Below the pieces are notes generated by a model. It had not been told where the DNA came from, did no database searches, and saw nothing but the letters and a program-made list of their open reading frames with translations. From Bacteroidales bacterium KHT7 (GTDB taxonomy: Bacteria; Bacteroidota; Bacteroidia; Bacteroidales; Bacteroidaceae), in assembly GCA_900102385.1 (NCBI GenBank), contig FNBQ01000008.1, positions 26,536 through 90,535 of the forward strand: DNA of 64,000 nt. Reading direction: 5' to 3'. A program made the position numbers and the translations under genes. This document shows, piece after piece, positions 1 to 8,841 of this stretch; within the stretch, counting starts at the first letter, position 1; each line of letters begins with the position of its first letter.

Positions 1-1001
1 TATTCTTTACCTGTTACAGGAATGCCACCGAAGAGGTGTCTTCCATGCCGATGCTTCGGACGGAAATCTGTTCCATCTTCTACCGTCATTACCGAAGGAG
101 CCGCCAGACGAGTTTCCCCGTTCCCATTTGCATATTCGTAAGAAAACTTAAAACCAGCCATTGTGGCCAGAGAACCATCCTCATTGAAAGTGAAACTGAA
201 ATTCCACTTGTGATCAGGGTCTTCCTGATTGTCGTTGCCGATGTAAGTCATCCTTGAAGGCAACCTGTCAGGCCCGATACCCATCAGCCCGATAAATGGC
301 AGGAAAAAGTAAGTGTCACCTACCGACGGGAAACCATGGTATATGCCCCACTGCTTATATTTATTCGGGTAATCGGCATCATAGTAATACTTATATTTAT
401 AGAAACCTGATGACTTCGTTTCATTTTCAGTTTCCTCACCATCGAAAGCCAAATACTGCAACAGGCCATCTTTCCAGTCAAAGGTGACCTTATAATTCCA
501 TTCCAAATAGAGTCGTTCCCCATCTTTAATTCTGTCAATTACGCCATATAATGAGCAAGACGACAGATGACCTTCGCTATCATAATTGAACGAGTTCTTT
601 TCGGAAGTAGCATAACCTTCTTCTTCGTAATCGGTGTCAAAAACAGTGATATATCCTTGATTATTATATTTGACCGAATAGATTTGGGTGCCTGTCTCAC
701 CATCGGAGTACTTCCAGGTTTCAATTATTTTGTTTGCAGGATAGTCGAAGGTGAACTGATCCTCCATGTTGTCATACGAGGCAGTGACAGATTCAAGCAC
801 ACCATCGTCCGAATAATGCAACACTCGTTGGCTGAATGACTTCAGTCGCAGACCGCTCTCCGGGTCGATAATACCCGTCAGGGCAGAACCATTGTCAACG
901 CCACGGCTGGCGTTGTCATCATCATCGTCACAAGATACGAAACTCACACTCATTGTCGTGGCTATCATGATAGCCATCATGCGCAAAATAAACTTGTTCA
1001 T
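1..1001 (-). CDS. DUF4595-like secreted lipoprotein, 3' end cut by window edge
   Basis: The frame is open from the ATG at 1001 down to base 1, giving about 333 visible residues with no stop, so the C-terminus lies outside the window. It starts MNKFILRMMAIMIATTMSVS, a signal peptide followed by a lipobox-like FVSC and an acidic run (CDDDDDN), which is typical of Bacteroidetes lipoproteins exported to the outer membrane. The body holds RHS/YD-like turns (YDSEGHLSS, YNNQGYITV) and a conserved GLMGIGPDRLPS segment shared with its downstream neighbour, consistent with the DUF4595 family. It is a paralogue of the gene at 1034-1930. It runs past the point where the paralogue stops, with a basic HRHGRH stretch. 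Function unknown. Confidence 0.8.
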   Translation of the reverse strand, partial: MNKFILRMMAIMIATTMSVSFVSCDDDDDNASRGVDNGSALTGIIDPESGLRLKSFSQRVLHYSDDGVLESVTASYDNMEDQFTFDYPANKIIETWKYSDGETGTQIYSVKYNNQGYITVFDTDYEEEGYATSEKNSFNYDSEGHLSSCSLYGVIDRIKDGERLYLEWNYKVTFDWKDGLLQYLAFDGEETENETKSSGFYKYKYYYDADYPNKYKQWGIYHGFPSVGDTYFFLPFIGLMGIGPDRLPSRMTYIGNDNQEDPDHKWNFSFTFNEDGSLATMAGFKFSYEYANGNGETRLAAPSVMTVEDGTDFRPKHRHGRHLFGGIPVTGKE

Positions 1002-1033
1002 ATCAAAATATTAAATTAGGTGTTAAATACTAA

Positions 1034-1930
1034 TTACTTGCTGTCTGTGGCATATTCGTAGGTGTACTCCCAGCCGTTAGCCTTAGCCACAGAACCGTCG
1101 GCATTGAACTCGTAACTGCAAGGATAAGTCTCTGTACCGTCATTTCCGACAGTACCTAACTTGTCTTTATAGGTGAAGGTAACCGACGAAGGCAACTTGT
1201 CAGGTCCTATGCCCATAAGTCCGAGATAGGGGAGAAAAATGGAGTTGTTATCGCCGAAGACGTAGAAGTAAACCCATTGCTTGTGCTTATTCACATATTC
1301 CGTGTCGTAACCGAACGTATAGACAGCCGACCATGTCCGTGCATTCTCTAAGCCGATATCTTCGTACGCTATTTCCTTCAAGAGACCATTCTCCCAAGTC
1401 AGCGTGACCTTTTCAATCCAACTGGAGGTATATGGCTTGCCAAATTCAATGCCGGTCTCCCCTCCTGATTGGGTCATGGATGTCAGATGTCCTTCATTGT
1501 CGTAGGTGTAGGATGCCGAACCAGTTCCAGTCCAATTGCTTTCAAAGTAAATACTGCTGCCGGTCTCTTGGCTTTCGTAAGATGTCATTCGACCCATTTT
1601 GTCGTAGTTCACGGCAAATTCGGTCACATAGTTGTAAAAAGAATTATTCCTTCTGCGAATCTTGTCTGGACCATATTGGAAAGCATAATCGTCCAAATAA
1701 TCTTTGTGCGCAATGGAATCGAACAACCCTTCATTGTTGTAATACACAGTATATTCACCGAAGGATTTCAGTCGCAGGCCGCTCTCCTTGTCGATAATAC
1801 CCGTCAGGGCAGATACATTGTTAACGCCACTGATGCCATTGTCATCATCATTGTCACATGATACTAAACTCACACTTATTGTCATGGCTATCATGACTGC
1901 CATTAAACTCCATAAAAAATCCTTTTTCAT
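1034..1930 (-). CDS. DUF4595-like secreted lipoprotein (paralogue)
   Basis: 298 aa. An N-terminal signal peptide ends in SLVSC followed by DNDDDN, a lipobox with the acidic stretch common in surface-exposed Bacteroidetes lipoproteins. The body has repeated YD-type turns (NYDKMGRMTS, YDNEGHLTS) and the segment GLMGIGPDKLPSS, as in DUF4595 proteins. The SALTGIID-ESGLRLKSF segment after the signal peptide is almost identical to that of the gene at 1-1001, so the two arose by tandem duplication. A TAGATTTG -7-like box on the minus strand at 2072-2079 probably starts transcription of both genes, 32 bp apart. Likely cell-surface; ligand or function unknown. Confidence 0.85.
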   Translation of the reverse strand: MKKDFLWSLMAVMIAMTISVSLVSCDNDDDNGISGVNNVSALTGIIDKESGLRLKSFGEYTVYYNNEGLFDSIAHKDYLDDYAFQYGPDKIRRRNNSFYNYVTEFAVNYDKMGRMTSYESQETGSSIYFESNWTGTGSASYTYDNEGHLTSMTQSGGETGIEFGKPYTSSWIEKVTLTWENGLLKEIAYEDIGLENARTWSAVYTFGYDTEYVNKHKQWVYFYVFGDNNSIFLPYLGLMGIGPDKLPSSVTFTYKDKLGTVGNDGTETYPCSYEFNADGSVAKANGWEYTYEYATDSK

Positions 1931-2071
1931 GTCAATCTATTATTAGTTGGTTTTCAGTTGGACATTTCTATGAACCTGTTAAAATCCAATTGAGATTTGT
2001 CCTATCCATAATATATTATTTTTTCAGGTGTCAGAAAGTCAAAACTCGTGACTTTTTACATTGTCTTTTCG

Positions 2072-2079
2072 CAAATCTA
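2072..2079 (-). promoter_or_regulatory. Possible -7 promoter box for the lipoprotein pair
   Basis: TAGATTTG on the minus strand matches the Bacteroidetes -7 consensus TAnnTTTG. I see no good -33 TTTG at the right distance, so this is tentative. It would give a leader of about 135 nt. Confidence 0.35.
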
Positions 2080-2209
2080 TAAAAAAATATGAATAAAAAA
2101 AATAAAAAATTAAATTTTCTTACTATTTGCCCATGTGTTGTTGCTGTTTTAATGGGGGAAAGTAGTTTTTTTAGCGTTATATATTATGAACCTTAATTCT
2201 GCAACACAA

Positions 2210-2286
2210 ATTCACAATTCAGAATTGACAATGGACAGTTGACAATGAATAATTCATAATTCAGAATTGAGAATTCATAATGGTAG
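2210..2286. repeat. Degenerate 7-bp tandem repeat (ATTCANA type)
   Basis: Ten to eleven consecutive heptamers read in register: ATTCACA, ATTCAGA, ATTGACA, ATGGACA, GTTGACA, ATGAATA, ATTCATA, ATTCAGA, ATTGAGA, ATTCATA, ATGGTAG. The same family occurs at 14987-15021 and 63798-63878. No gene explains it. The stretch 1931-2956 otherwise holds the promoter boxes and the minisatellite listed separately. Confidence 0.85.
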
Positions 2287-2446
2287 AAAAAAAGGACTAT
2301 TTTGTCTTTTGGTAAATACAAAATAGTGGCAAGGTACGTCCAAGGTAGGTGGGGGAGTTGAAAGTTGAAAATTGAAACTGCTTTAATTCAAAATTGCAGT
2401 TGACAATTTTTTTGAAAGAGAGTTGAAATTTGAAAAAACGTATCAA

Positions 2447-2655
2447 GTAAGGCAGAAGGTTCGGGCAAGCAATGGAGTAGTAAGGGGATAGTAAGGGGAT
2501 AGCAAGTCGATAGCAAGTCGATAGCAAGCCGATGGTAAGCCGATAGTAAGCCGGAGGGTACGGGCAAGGTTCGAAGAAGTAAGCCGATAGCAAGGGAGTA
2601 GCTACGGGGTAGGAACGGGGTAGCTACGGAGAAGCAACGGAGAAGAAAGCCGATA
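2447..2655. repeat. 11-bp minisatellite, 19 contiguous units
   Basis: 209 bp divide exactly into nineteen 11-mers, for example GTAAGGGGATA (twice), GCAAGTCGATA (twice), GTAAGCCGATA (twice), GCTACGGGGTA and GCAACGGAGAA. Each unit starts with G and most end in ATA, GTA, GAA or CAA. A short piece of heptad repeat (ATTCACAATTGGCA) follows at about 2660-2675. The 98-aa minus-strand reading frame across it is a by-product of the 33-bp superperiod. Confidence 0.93.
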
Positions 2656-2874
2656 ATAATTCACAATTGGCAATGTTTTTTTGGGGGGAGATGAGTCCGT
2701 TTATAAAATCCTTCGTTATTTTTATTGCTATCAAAATAACAGCTATGATACTTGGAATATTACAAAATACATCAGCAGGATGTCTCAAAATGGAAGTTTT
2801 TGCAAAAAATCATAAAAATGAGCCATAAAAAGACAAATTGTAATATTAACCAAGGACTATTCAGAAGATTTTTG

Positions 2875-2882
2875 TATTTTTG
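2875..2882 (+). promoter_or_regulatory. -7 promoter box for the WYL gene
   Basis: TATTTTTG fits TAnnTTTG and lies about 75 nt upstream of the GTG start of the WYL regulator. No clear -33 TTTG is seen at the usual distance, so activity may depend on a regulator. Confidence 0.45.
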
Positions 2883-2956
2883 TAGGCTATAAGTGCCCAT
2901 CAAATCTGTACAGTTGTGCAGATTTAGAAGTGGAATAAAGATAAAGAAATTTATTT

Positions 2957-3973
2957 GTGCCAGCAGATAAACAAGTATTGTTGCGGTATCAGGTTCTGAA
3001 CAAGTGCTTTAGAAATAGATATAGGGAATACACCATCGACGACCTTGTTGATGAGTGCAACAAGGCATTGTGTAGAATTGATAGGCCTAATGTTTCCAAA
3101 CGTACCATTCAGAACGACATAAATATCTTAGAAGCGGATTACGGCATCGAGTTAGATGAGAAACTAAAACAAGGAAAGAAACGCCTCTATCGATATGTTG
3201 ATACGAACTATACGATTCCACTATTCCGCATCAACGACGAGGAGCGTCACAAACTTCAGGATGCCATTCGCGTATTGAAATATTTTGAGGGCGAACCAAC
3301 GTACGACTGGGCAAGGACACTCTTGATGCAGATTGAGGGAGGCTTGTTTACTGACGAATCAGCTCCCGTAGTTACATTCCAATCTAATCCAGATCTGAAA
3401 GGCCTTGATTTATTTGGAAAGTTCCTGCAAGCTATCATTAAGAAGTGTGTACTGAAGATTGAATACGCTCCTTTTGGTAAAGACTGTTATAGCGAAAGGG
3501 TATATCCCTACCATCTGAAGCAGTTTAATAATCGCTGGTATCTCATTGCCCAAGCTGTTGGCTATGACTCTTTAGGTCATTATGCCTTAGACCGAATTGA
3601 ATGTTTTGAAGAAATATCCATGCCCTACAAAGAGTCTGAAGTGGTTTTCGAGGAGTATTTTGATGACGTGATAGGTGTTACCGTTCCAGAGCATATTGAA
3701 CCTGTGGATGTGGTGATGCGTGTTAGCAACAACCGTTTCAACTACATCAAGACCAAACCCCTTCACCTTTCTCAGCGAGTTATCTCTGAAGATAAGAATC
3801 ATACCACGATATCTATCAATGTCAAGATTACCAAGGAGCTAATAGCACTCATTCTCTCGTTTGGCCCCGATATAGAAGTGGTTTCCCCGGCGTCCCTGAG
3901 AGTGGAGATTACCAAGAATATTCGTGCTTTGAATTACAATTATCGCATCGATGAAGAAAACCTGCATAGATAG
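2957..3973 (+). CDS. WYL-domain transcriptional regulator of the defence island
   Basis: 338 aa, starting at GTG 2957. The N-terminal ~100 residues form a winged helix-turn-helix (RYQVLNKCFRNR..YTIDDLVDECN..VSKRTIQNDINIL). A WYL domain follows, with the signature RWYLIAQ at about residues 192-198 and a C-terminal WCX-like region (PEHIEPVDVVMRVS onward). WYL proteins bind ligands or nucleic acids and often repress phage-defence operons (BrxR/CapW types). Here it is the first gene of a co-directional island running to 14993, 50 bp before the ATPase, so it is the likely regulator of the whole cluster. The regulatory role is inferred from position and family. Confidence 0.88.
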   Translation: MPADKQVLLRYQVLNKCFRNRYREYTIDDLVDECNKALCRIDRPNVSKRTIQNDINILEADYGIELDEKLKQGKKRLYRYVDTNYTIPLFRINDEERHKLQDAIRVLKYFEGEPTYDWARTLLMQIEGGLFTDESAPVVTFQSNPDLKGLDLFGKFLQAIIKKCVLKIEYAPFGKDCYSERVYPYHLKQFNNRWYLIAQAVGYDSLGHYALDRIECFEEISMPYKESEVVFEEYFDDVIGVTVPEHIEPVDVVMRVSNNRFNYIKTKPLHLSQRVISEDKNHTTISINVKITKELIALILSFGPDIEVVSPASLRVEITKNIRALNYNYRIDEENLHR

Positions 3974-4023
3974 ACATTACCTTTGCAGCGAGAATAAAAA
4001 TAAATACAATTATAATTAAGAAT

Positions 4024-5724
4024 ATGAGACAGATCGGTTTTAAAAATTTTAGGAGATTTGCTAGTCCTCTCACAATTGACTTTGGTAACATCAATTTGCT
4101 TGTAGGAGGAAATAACTCAGGTAAATCAACTGTCGTCAAAGCTCTTCTTTTGATAACAGAGAACCTTCGTATGCTGACGGAGGACTCTGATTATTTCTTG
4201 AACATAAGGGAGGAAGATGGAAAAAAAAGGAAGCGAGAATATCATCCTGAATTTAATTTTGCTCCTAATATTCTACATGATGCACTTCACATTGGCACGT
4301 TTGAAAGAGCAATAAACAATGAGTGTGCCACTTCTGACGAGATGAATTTATCAATTGTATATGGTGATATGTACAAAGTAACCATTACCATTATACGTAA
4401 TGAGGCTTCTGAGTTGCCTACAGCACCAATTAAACAAATTACAATTGAAGATCTTCACAATGAACTATCTATAAATCTTGATTATAACAAACAAGTAGCA
4501 GAGATAAATATCACACGCGACTTCAATGATTTGGATAATATAAGATTCATATTCCGCCATACAAATATTAAGTTGAAAGATTACGAGGATTTACTCACCT
4601 ATCCATTTTCGGAAGAAAAGTTCAATCAAATCCTTGAAAAACTTAATAATGATAAATTAAAGAAACAGCAAGATAAGAAGTTGGAAGAGCCAGGCTTCTT
4701 CGGTTCTGTAATTAGCGAGGATTACAATATGATTCGTAATATTCGTAGAATTAAGGAAGAGTTCATTCTTGCTTCCAACTTGGATTTCAGCAGTGGTATA
4801 ATAATTAAAGAAGATTTTGATAAAATAAGAATTCCTCTTCCATTCTTGAACTATGGTTTCATGAGAATGGGGCGCTATTATCGTGAGTTTGATGAAGAAG
4901 AGCAACAGAGGCCTCTTGATGATGTTCATAAATATTTGTATTCTAAACGCGATTTTTTCCGCAAACTCACTATTACACTTAGTCGTTGTATACAAGAGCC
5001 AAATACGGAATACTTGTATGCACATGCTGTAAATCAGAACACATTGTATCGAATAAACAGTCAGAATGACTACATGTCGAATACGATTCAAGAGTATTTT
5101 TGTTCAAATATAAAAAAGGGCGAAGAAGAATACAGATTCATTCAGAAATGGATGGAAGTATTCAATATTGCTTCTGATTTTGTAGTTTCACCAGTAGCTG
5201 GCTGCGAGGCTTACACGGTAAAAATTGGAGCTGTTGGTACTAAACAGAATAAGTGGATGAACCTTGCTGAAAAAGGTATGGGATCCATTCAAATGATGAT
5301 TCTCCTTTTTAAGATTGCAACATTGATTAGGAAATATAAAGGAATTGGACGTTCTCGTAGAGAATTTATGCCAGTAATCCTTATTGAGGAACCTGAGCAG
5401 AATCTTCATCCAAGTCTACAGAGCAAGTTAGCAGATTTGTTCTTTGAGATAAACGAGAAATACAAAATCCGTTTCATCGTAGAGACTCATTCTGAGTATC
5501 TGATCCGTAAAGCTCAGGTTCTCGTTGGTAATATGGAGTGCAAAACACAAGAAGAAACTAACGAAAAGAATCCATTTAAGGTGTTCTATTTTCCTTCAAA
5601 TGGAGTGCCTTATGACATGGGTATGGCACCGACAGGCAAGTTCTTAAACAACTTTGATGAAGGTTTCTTTGATGTTGCTGCGAAATTGAACATGGAAGTT
5701 ATACGTAGAGAGAGGAAAAAGTAG
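4024..5724 (+). CDS. AAA/OLD-like ATPase (DUF3696-type C-terminus), candidate defence protein
   Basis: 566 aa. It begins IGFKNFRRF..LTIDFGNINLLVGGNNSGKST, an SMC/RecF/OLD-type ABC ATPase N-terminus with Walker A at residues 28-36. A long middle region (about 110-400) has no recognisable domain. The C-terminal half has LAEKGMGSIQMM (signature-like), Walker B VILIEEPEQNLHP at about 450-462, and the H-loop region VETHSEYLIRKAQ at about 487. The end, GKFLNNFDEGFFD, resembles DUF3696 ATPases. No Toprim nuclease domain is evident, so it differs from classical OLD. The next gene begins one base after its stop, which implies co-translation and a two-protein system. By eye it is more AT-rich than the hsd genes downstream. 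Confidence 0.85.
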   Translation: MRQIGFKNFRRFASPLTIDFGNINLLVGGNNSGKSTVVKALLLITENLRMLTEDSDYFLNIREEDGKKRKREYHPEFNFAPNILHDALHIGTFERAINNECATSDEMNLSIVYGDMYKVTITIIRNEASELPTAPIKQITIEDLHNELSINLDYNKQVAEINITRDFNDLDNIRFIFRHTNIKLKDYEDLLTYPFSEEKFNQILEKLNNDKLKKQQDKKLEEPGFFGSVISEDYNMIRNIRRIKEEFILASNLDFSSGIIIKEDFDKIRIPLPFLNYGFMRMGRYYREFDEEEQQRPLDDVHKYLYSKRDFFRKLTITLSRCIQEPNTEYLYAHAVNQNTLYRINSQNDYMSNTIQEYFCSNIKKGEEEYRFIQKWMEVFNIASDFVVSPVAGCEAYTVKIGAVGTKQNKWMNLAEKGMGSIQMMILLFKIATLIRKYKGIGRSRREFMPVILIEEPEQNLHPSLQSKLADLFFEINEKYKIRFIVETHSEYLIRKAQVLVGNMECKTQEETNEKNPFKVFYFPSNGVPYDMGMAPTGKFLNNFDEGFFDVAAKLNMEVIRRERKK

Positions 5725-5725
5725 T

Positions 5726-6817
5726 ATGTTCAAAGTTTTTGCAAATAAGGACTTCTTGGAAGGTGTATTATATGATAAGACCCCCAAGAATTGGTACAAT
5801 ATTTTCATGAGTGGAAATGTTGCTGAAGTCTGCGTTCCAGAAGAGATTGATGACGAAGAAATAGACCCGATGGGGGCAGTTGGTATCGTTGGAAGTCTCC
5901 AACTTATGGGGACTACAGTCAAGACAGATGCTGAATACATTAACGATATACCGCGTAACTCTCGGCGTGTGCTGGAGAATCCCAATGCGGTTTTTCTCCT
6001 AAATATTGAGGCCAAGAGTGCTGAAGATATTCAGAACAGATACGGGGTAATATGCCAATCAATAGAGGCAATAGACGATGACGTCTTAACCATGGCTTAT
6101 GAATATGACCTATCCGATGGGCAGGAGGGTATAGATTGGGCAGTCTATTTTGACAAAAGCAATCATACATTACCAAGCAATGCTTTGATTATCTGTGATC
6201 GATATATGTTTAGTGCAGATTCAAAATCTGGTCCGAGAGTCGCCCAGGACGCACTGGAACTAGGGTTGTTAAACATTCGGGATATACTCAGTTCCATATT
6301 ACCTAAAAGGCATAACGACGAATACAATGTTCTTATAGTCTTTGACTCAAGTACATTCGATAAGAACGAAGAACAGGAAACCCGAATGTTCAACTCCATC
6401 GTAAAAAATCTTAAGGATTATGCAGATGGCATCAAGAAGACTCGCCGCTATAAGATTCGTTTTGACCTTATCTCTGTTGATCACAACTGCATAAACTATA
6501 AGAAATTACACAACCGTAGAATAATCAGTAATTATTTTGTCGTTAGAGCAGACTATAAGTTACAAGCATTCAAAGATAACATGTCTACGGCAACGCAGAC
6601 CATATTCTATGATGCGCTGTTTTCAAAAATAGTGCCATTGAAGCCTAGCGGGCCGGATAGCCCCATCAAATCACAACTGCAAACAATCGAATCGATTCGA
6701 GAGCTCATTCAAAATGGATGTTGCCGGAAATATGCTTCTATTGTTGACAAACAAGAAGAAACAAGTGTGACTACTATATGCGGAACTTGTACTAATCGAT
6801 TAATGGAAAACGACTAG
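5726..6817 (+). CDS. Unknown partner of the AAA ATPase, candidate effector
   Basis: 363 aa; family not recognised. It is probably cytoplasmic: no signal peptide or membrane segment. Features seen: an acidic stretch near residues 37-46 (PEEIDDEEID); a beta-strand-rich middle with ALIICDRYMFS at about 152-162 and YNVLIVFDSS near 205-215; a conserved-looking LHNRRIISNYF at about 261-271; and a cysteine-rich C-terminus (CC near 332, CGTC near 352-355) that could bind zinc. The ATPase-proximal, single-base spacing is typical of defence ATPase/effector pairs, and it sits directly before hsdM. A nuclease or other toxic effector triggered by the ATPase is an inference only. Confidence 0.7.
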   Translation: MFKVFANKDFLEGVLYDKTPKNWYNIFMSGNVAEVCVPEEIDDEEIDPMGAVGIVGSLQLMGTTVKTDAEYINDIPRNSRRVLENPNAVFLLNIEAKSAEDIQNRYGVICQSIEAIDDDVLTMAYEYDLSDGQEGIDWAVYFDKSNHTLPSNALIICDRYMFSADSKSGPRVAQDALELGLLNIRDILSSILPKRHNDEYNVLIVFDSSTFDKNEEQETRMFNSIVKNLKDYADGIKKTRRYKIRFDLISVDHNCINYKKLHNRRIISNYFVVRADYKLQAFKDNMSTATQTIFYDALFSKIVPLKPSGPDSPIKSQLQTIESIRELIQNGCCRKYASIVDKQEETSVTTICGTCTNRLMEND

Positions 6818-6828
6818 TATACAATATA

Positions 6829-8841
6829 ATGAATATGAAAGAACAAAACAACATACAGTCTCAGCCTCGTGACATAATGCACTACGAGAGCGATATATGG
6901 GCGATAGCAGACTTGCTGCTGGCGGCCAGTGTAAAGCAGAGTGATTTCCCTGCTTACATGATGCCGTTCTTCGCTCTGATGATGCTCGAAGGACGTATGC
7001 TTAATGCCATGAAGCTTGTGGAGAAAGAAGAGGGGCTGACGGTGAAGGATGATCCTGAAGATTTCAAGGAAGCCTTCATCGACATGGGCTGCGGCTACAA
7101 CGAATATATCGTGATGCAGGGCAAGACGCTGCAGAACATCTGCAATAACGACAATACGTTTGAGCAGGACTTTGCCAGCTATCTGAGTGAGTTCGATCCT
7201 ACACTGAAGAAGTTGCTGGGCATAGAGCGCGGTAAGGACGAGAAGAAGTTCCTCAATATGGACTACTATGTTGCAGAGCTTCGCAGCAAGAAGATTCTTC
7301 TGTCCGTCATTACGGCATGGTCTAAGATAGACCTTTCGCCATACGATAACTCTGCCATCACTACGTTGGAGGAGCATATCAAGCGTAAGTGGGCTGACAT
7401 CAGTGCTTCTACTGCCGGAGAGCAATATACTCCCGACGATATTATCTCGCTGATTGCCGATATCGTGGCTACGAAGGTTACAAAGCCTAAGAGTCAGAAC
7501 ATCCATGTGTATGACCCCACATGTGGAGGTGCAAACCTTCTGTTTGGTGTGGCCGACCGTCTGCACACTCAGGCTGGTTATCAAAACATCCATACCTGGG
7601 GCAGCGAATATAACGATGCTTTATACGCTTTGGCTGCCATTGAAAGCCGTTTCCGCAGTCACTCACAAATCCACTATGGCAATACTTTGACTACTGCACC
7701 GTTTATCGACAAAGATTTTGATGTGATTGTGGCCAATCCGCCATACGGCACCAAATGGAGCGGATATGAGAAGGAAATCAAGAACGACCAGAAGGGTCAG
7801 TTCCCCGGTGGCCTGCCTGCTGTGAGTGATGGTCAGTTGCTTTTTATGCAGCATATACTTTGGAAACTGGCAGGAGGTGGTATTGCCGTTGAGGTGCATA
7901 ACGGTTCAACGCTGTTCAGCGGTGACGCAGGCAGCGGAGAGAGTAATATCCGTAAGTATATCTTCGATCACGACTGGGTTGAAGCCATCATCCAGATGCC
8001 TCAAAGTGAGTTCTTCAACACTGGTATCTACACCTATCTGTGGATAATGAACAAGCAGAAGCCATTTGAGCGTAAAGACAAAGTGGCTTTAATAGATGGA
8101 AGCAATCTTTGGAAACCTCTGAAGAAGTCGAAGGGTGATAAGCGCCGTGAGATGAATGCTGAACATCGTGAGGCCATAGTAAAGGCTCTGACCGACTTTG
8201 TACCAAGCGACATCTGTAAGATATTCGACCGCGAACACTTCTACTACAACAAACAGAGTTTAACGCTGACAGAGGTGGATGTAAATGGTGAGTATCTAAA
8301 AGAGTCTGTTGCCCTGAAAAAGATTAAGTCTGTTGTGCTGAACGATGAAACGTTGACGGAGTTGAAAGATCTCGATACTAATGCGGGAAATGCGCTGAAG
8401 AACAAACTGAAGGCTGCTAACATAGATGAAGACCGAATAGTGATTGCACTCGAAGATGGCACCAACTATAGTTACGACAATGAACTGGAAACTGTCATTA
8501 GTGAAAGCAAAGAAGGACGTAAAGCCTTTGGATGTGGAACATTTAAGTTTGACTTGAGCACTTCGAAGGGAAAGAAGTCTCTGAAGGTGGAACTTGTACC
8601 GCGTACCACAAGTGACTATGAGATTATTCCTCACCACTTGGATGAGCACGAGAACCAGCGTGAGATCGAGGCCTTTATGCAGAAGTATGTGTTCAAGCCA
8701 TACGTACTTGGCAAAAACGTGGTTGGAGTGGAACTTAACTTCAACAAAGAGTTCTATGTACCAGAGAAGTTGGACAGCGTAGAAGATATTCTTGCTGAAC
8801 TGACAGAACTTGAAAAAGATATGAAAGGGATTGAAGTATGA
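6829..8841 (+). CDS. hsdM: Type I restriction-modification DNA methyltransferase subunit
   Basis: 670 aa. An N-terminal helical region (about 1-190) precedes the Rossmann methyltransferase domain. AdoMet-binding motif I is YDPTCGGANLLFG at about residue 227, where CGGAN replaces the more common G-S-G form. The amino-methyltransferase catalytic motif NPPYGTKW is at about 303. ISASTAGEQYTPDDI just before motif I is the usual HsdM lead-in (GQFFTP-like). It should add methyl groups to adenine within the site chosen by HsdS. The C-terminal extension makes it longer than an average ~500-aa HsdM. Its stop overlaps the hsdS start (ATGA). Confidence 0.95.
   Translation: MNMKEQNNIQSQPRDIMHYESDIWAIADLLLAASVKQSDFPAYMMPFFALMMLEGRMLNAMKLVEKEEGLTVKDDPEDFKEAFIDMGCGYNEYIVMQGKTLQNICNNDNTFEQDFASYLSEFDPTLKKLLGIERGKDEKKFLNMDYYVAELRSKKILLSVITAWSKIDLSPYDNSAITTLEEHIKRKWADISASTAGEQYTPDDIISLIADIVATKVTKPKSQNIHVYDPTCGGANLLFGVADRLHTQAGYQNIHTWGSEYNDALYALAAIESRFRSHSQIHYGNTLTTAPFIDKDFDVIVANPPYGTKWSGYEKEIKNDQKGQFPGGLPAVSDGQLLFMQHILWKLAGGGIAVEVHNGSTLFSGDAGSGESNIRKYIFDHDWVEAIIQMPQSEFFNTGIYTYLWIMNKQKPFERKDKVALIDGSNLWKPLKKSKGDKRREMNAEHREAIVKALTDFVPSDICKIFDREHFYYNKQSLTLTEVDVNGEYLKESVALKKIKSVVLNDETLTELKDLDTNAGNALKNKLKAANIDEDRIVIALEDGTNYSYDNELETVISESKEGRKAFGCGTFKFDLSTSKGKKSLKVELVPRTTSDYEIIPHHLDEHENQREIEAFMQKYVFKPYVLGKNVVGVELNFNKEFYVPEKLDSVEDILAELTELEKDMKGIEV

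Noticed and set aside
2297..2593. 98-aa minus-strand reading frame rich in Tyr/Leu/Pro
   Set aside because: It is generated by the 11-bp minisatellite (33-bp, 11-residue superperiod); no promoter or family resemblance.
2447..2655. CRISPR array
   Set aside because: Units are 11 bp with no spacers and no cas genes are present.
5726..6817. Partner protein as PLD-like phosphodiesterase because of the HNRR motif
   Set aside because: The HxK pattern of PLD enzymes is not present; the resemblance is too weak to name a family.
6814..7593. 259-aa minus-strand reading frame
   Set aside because: Antisense to hsdM; no motif.
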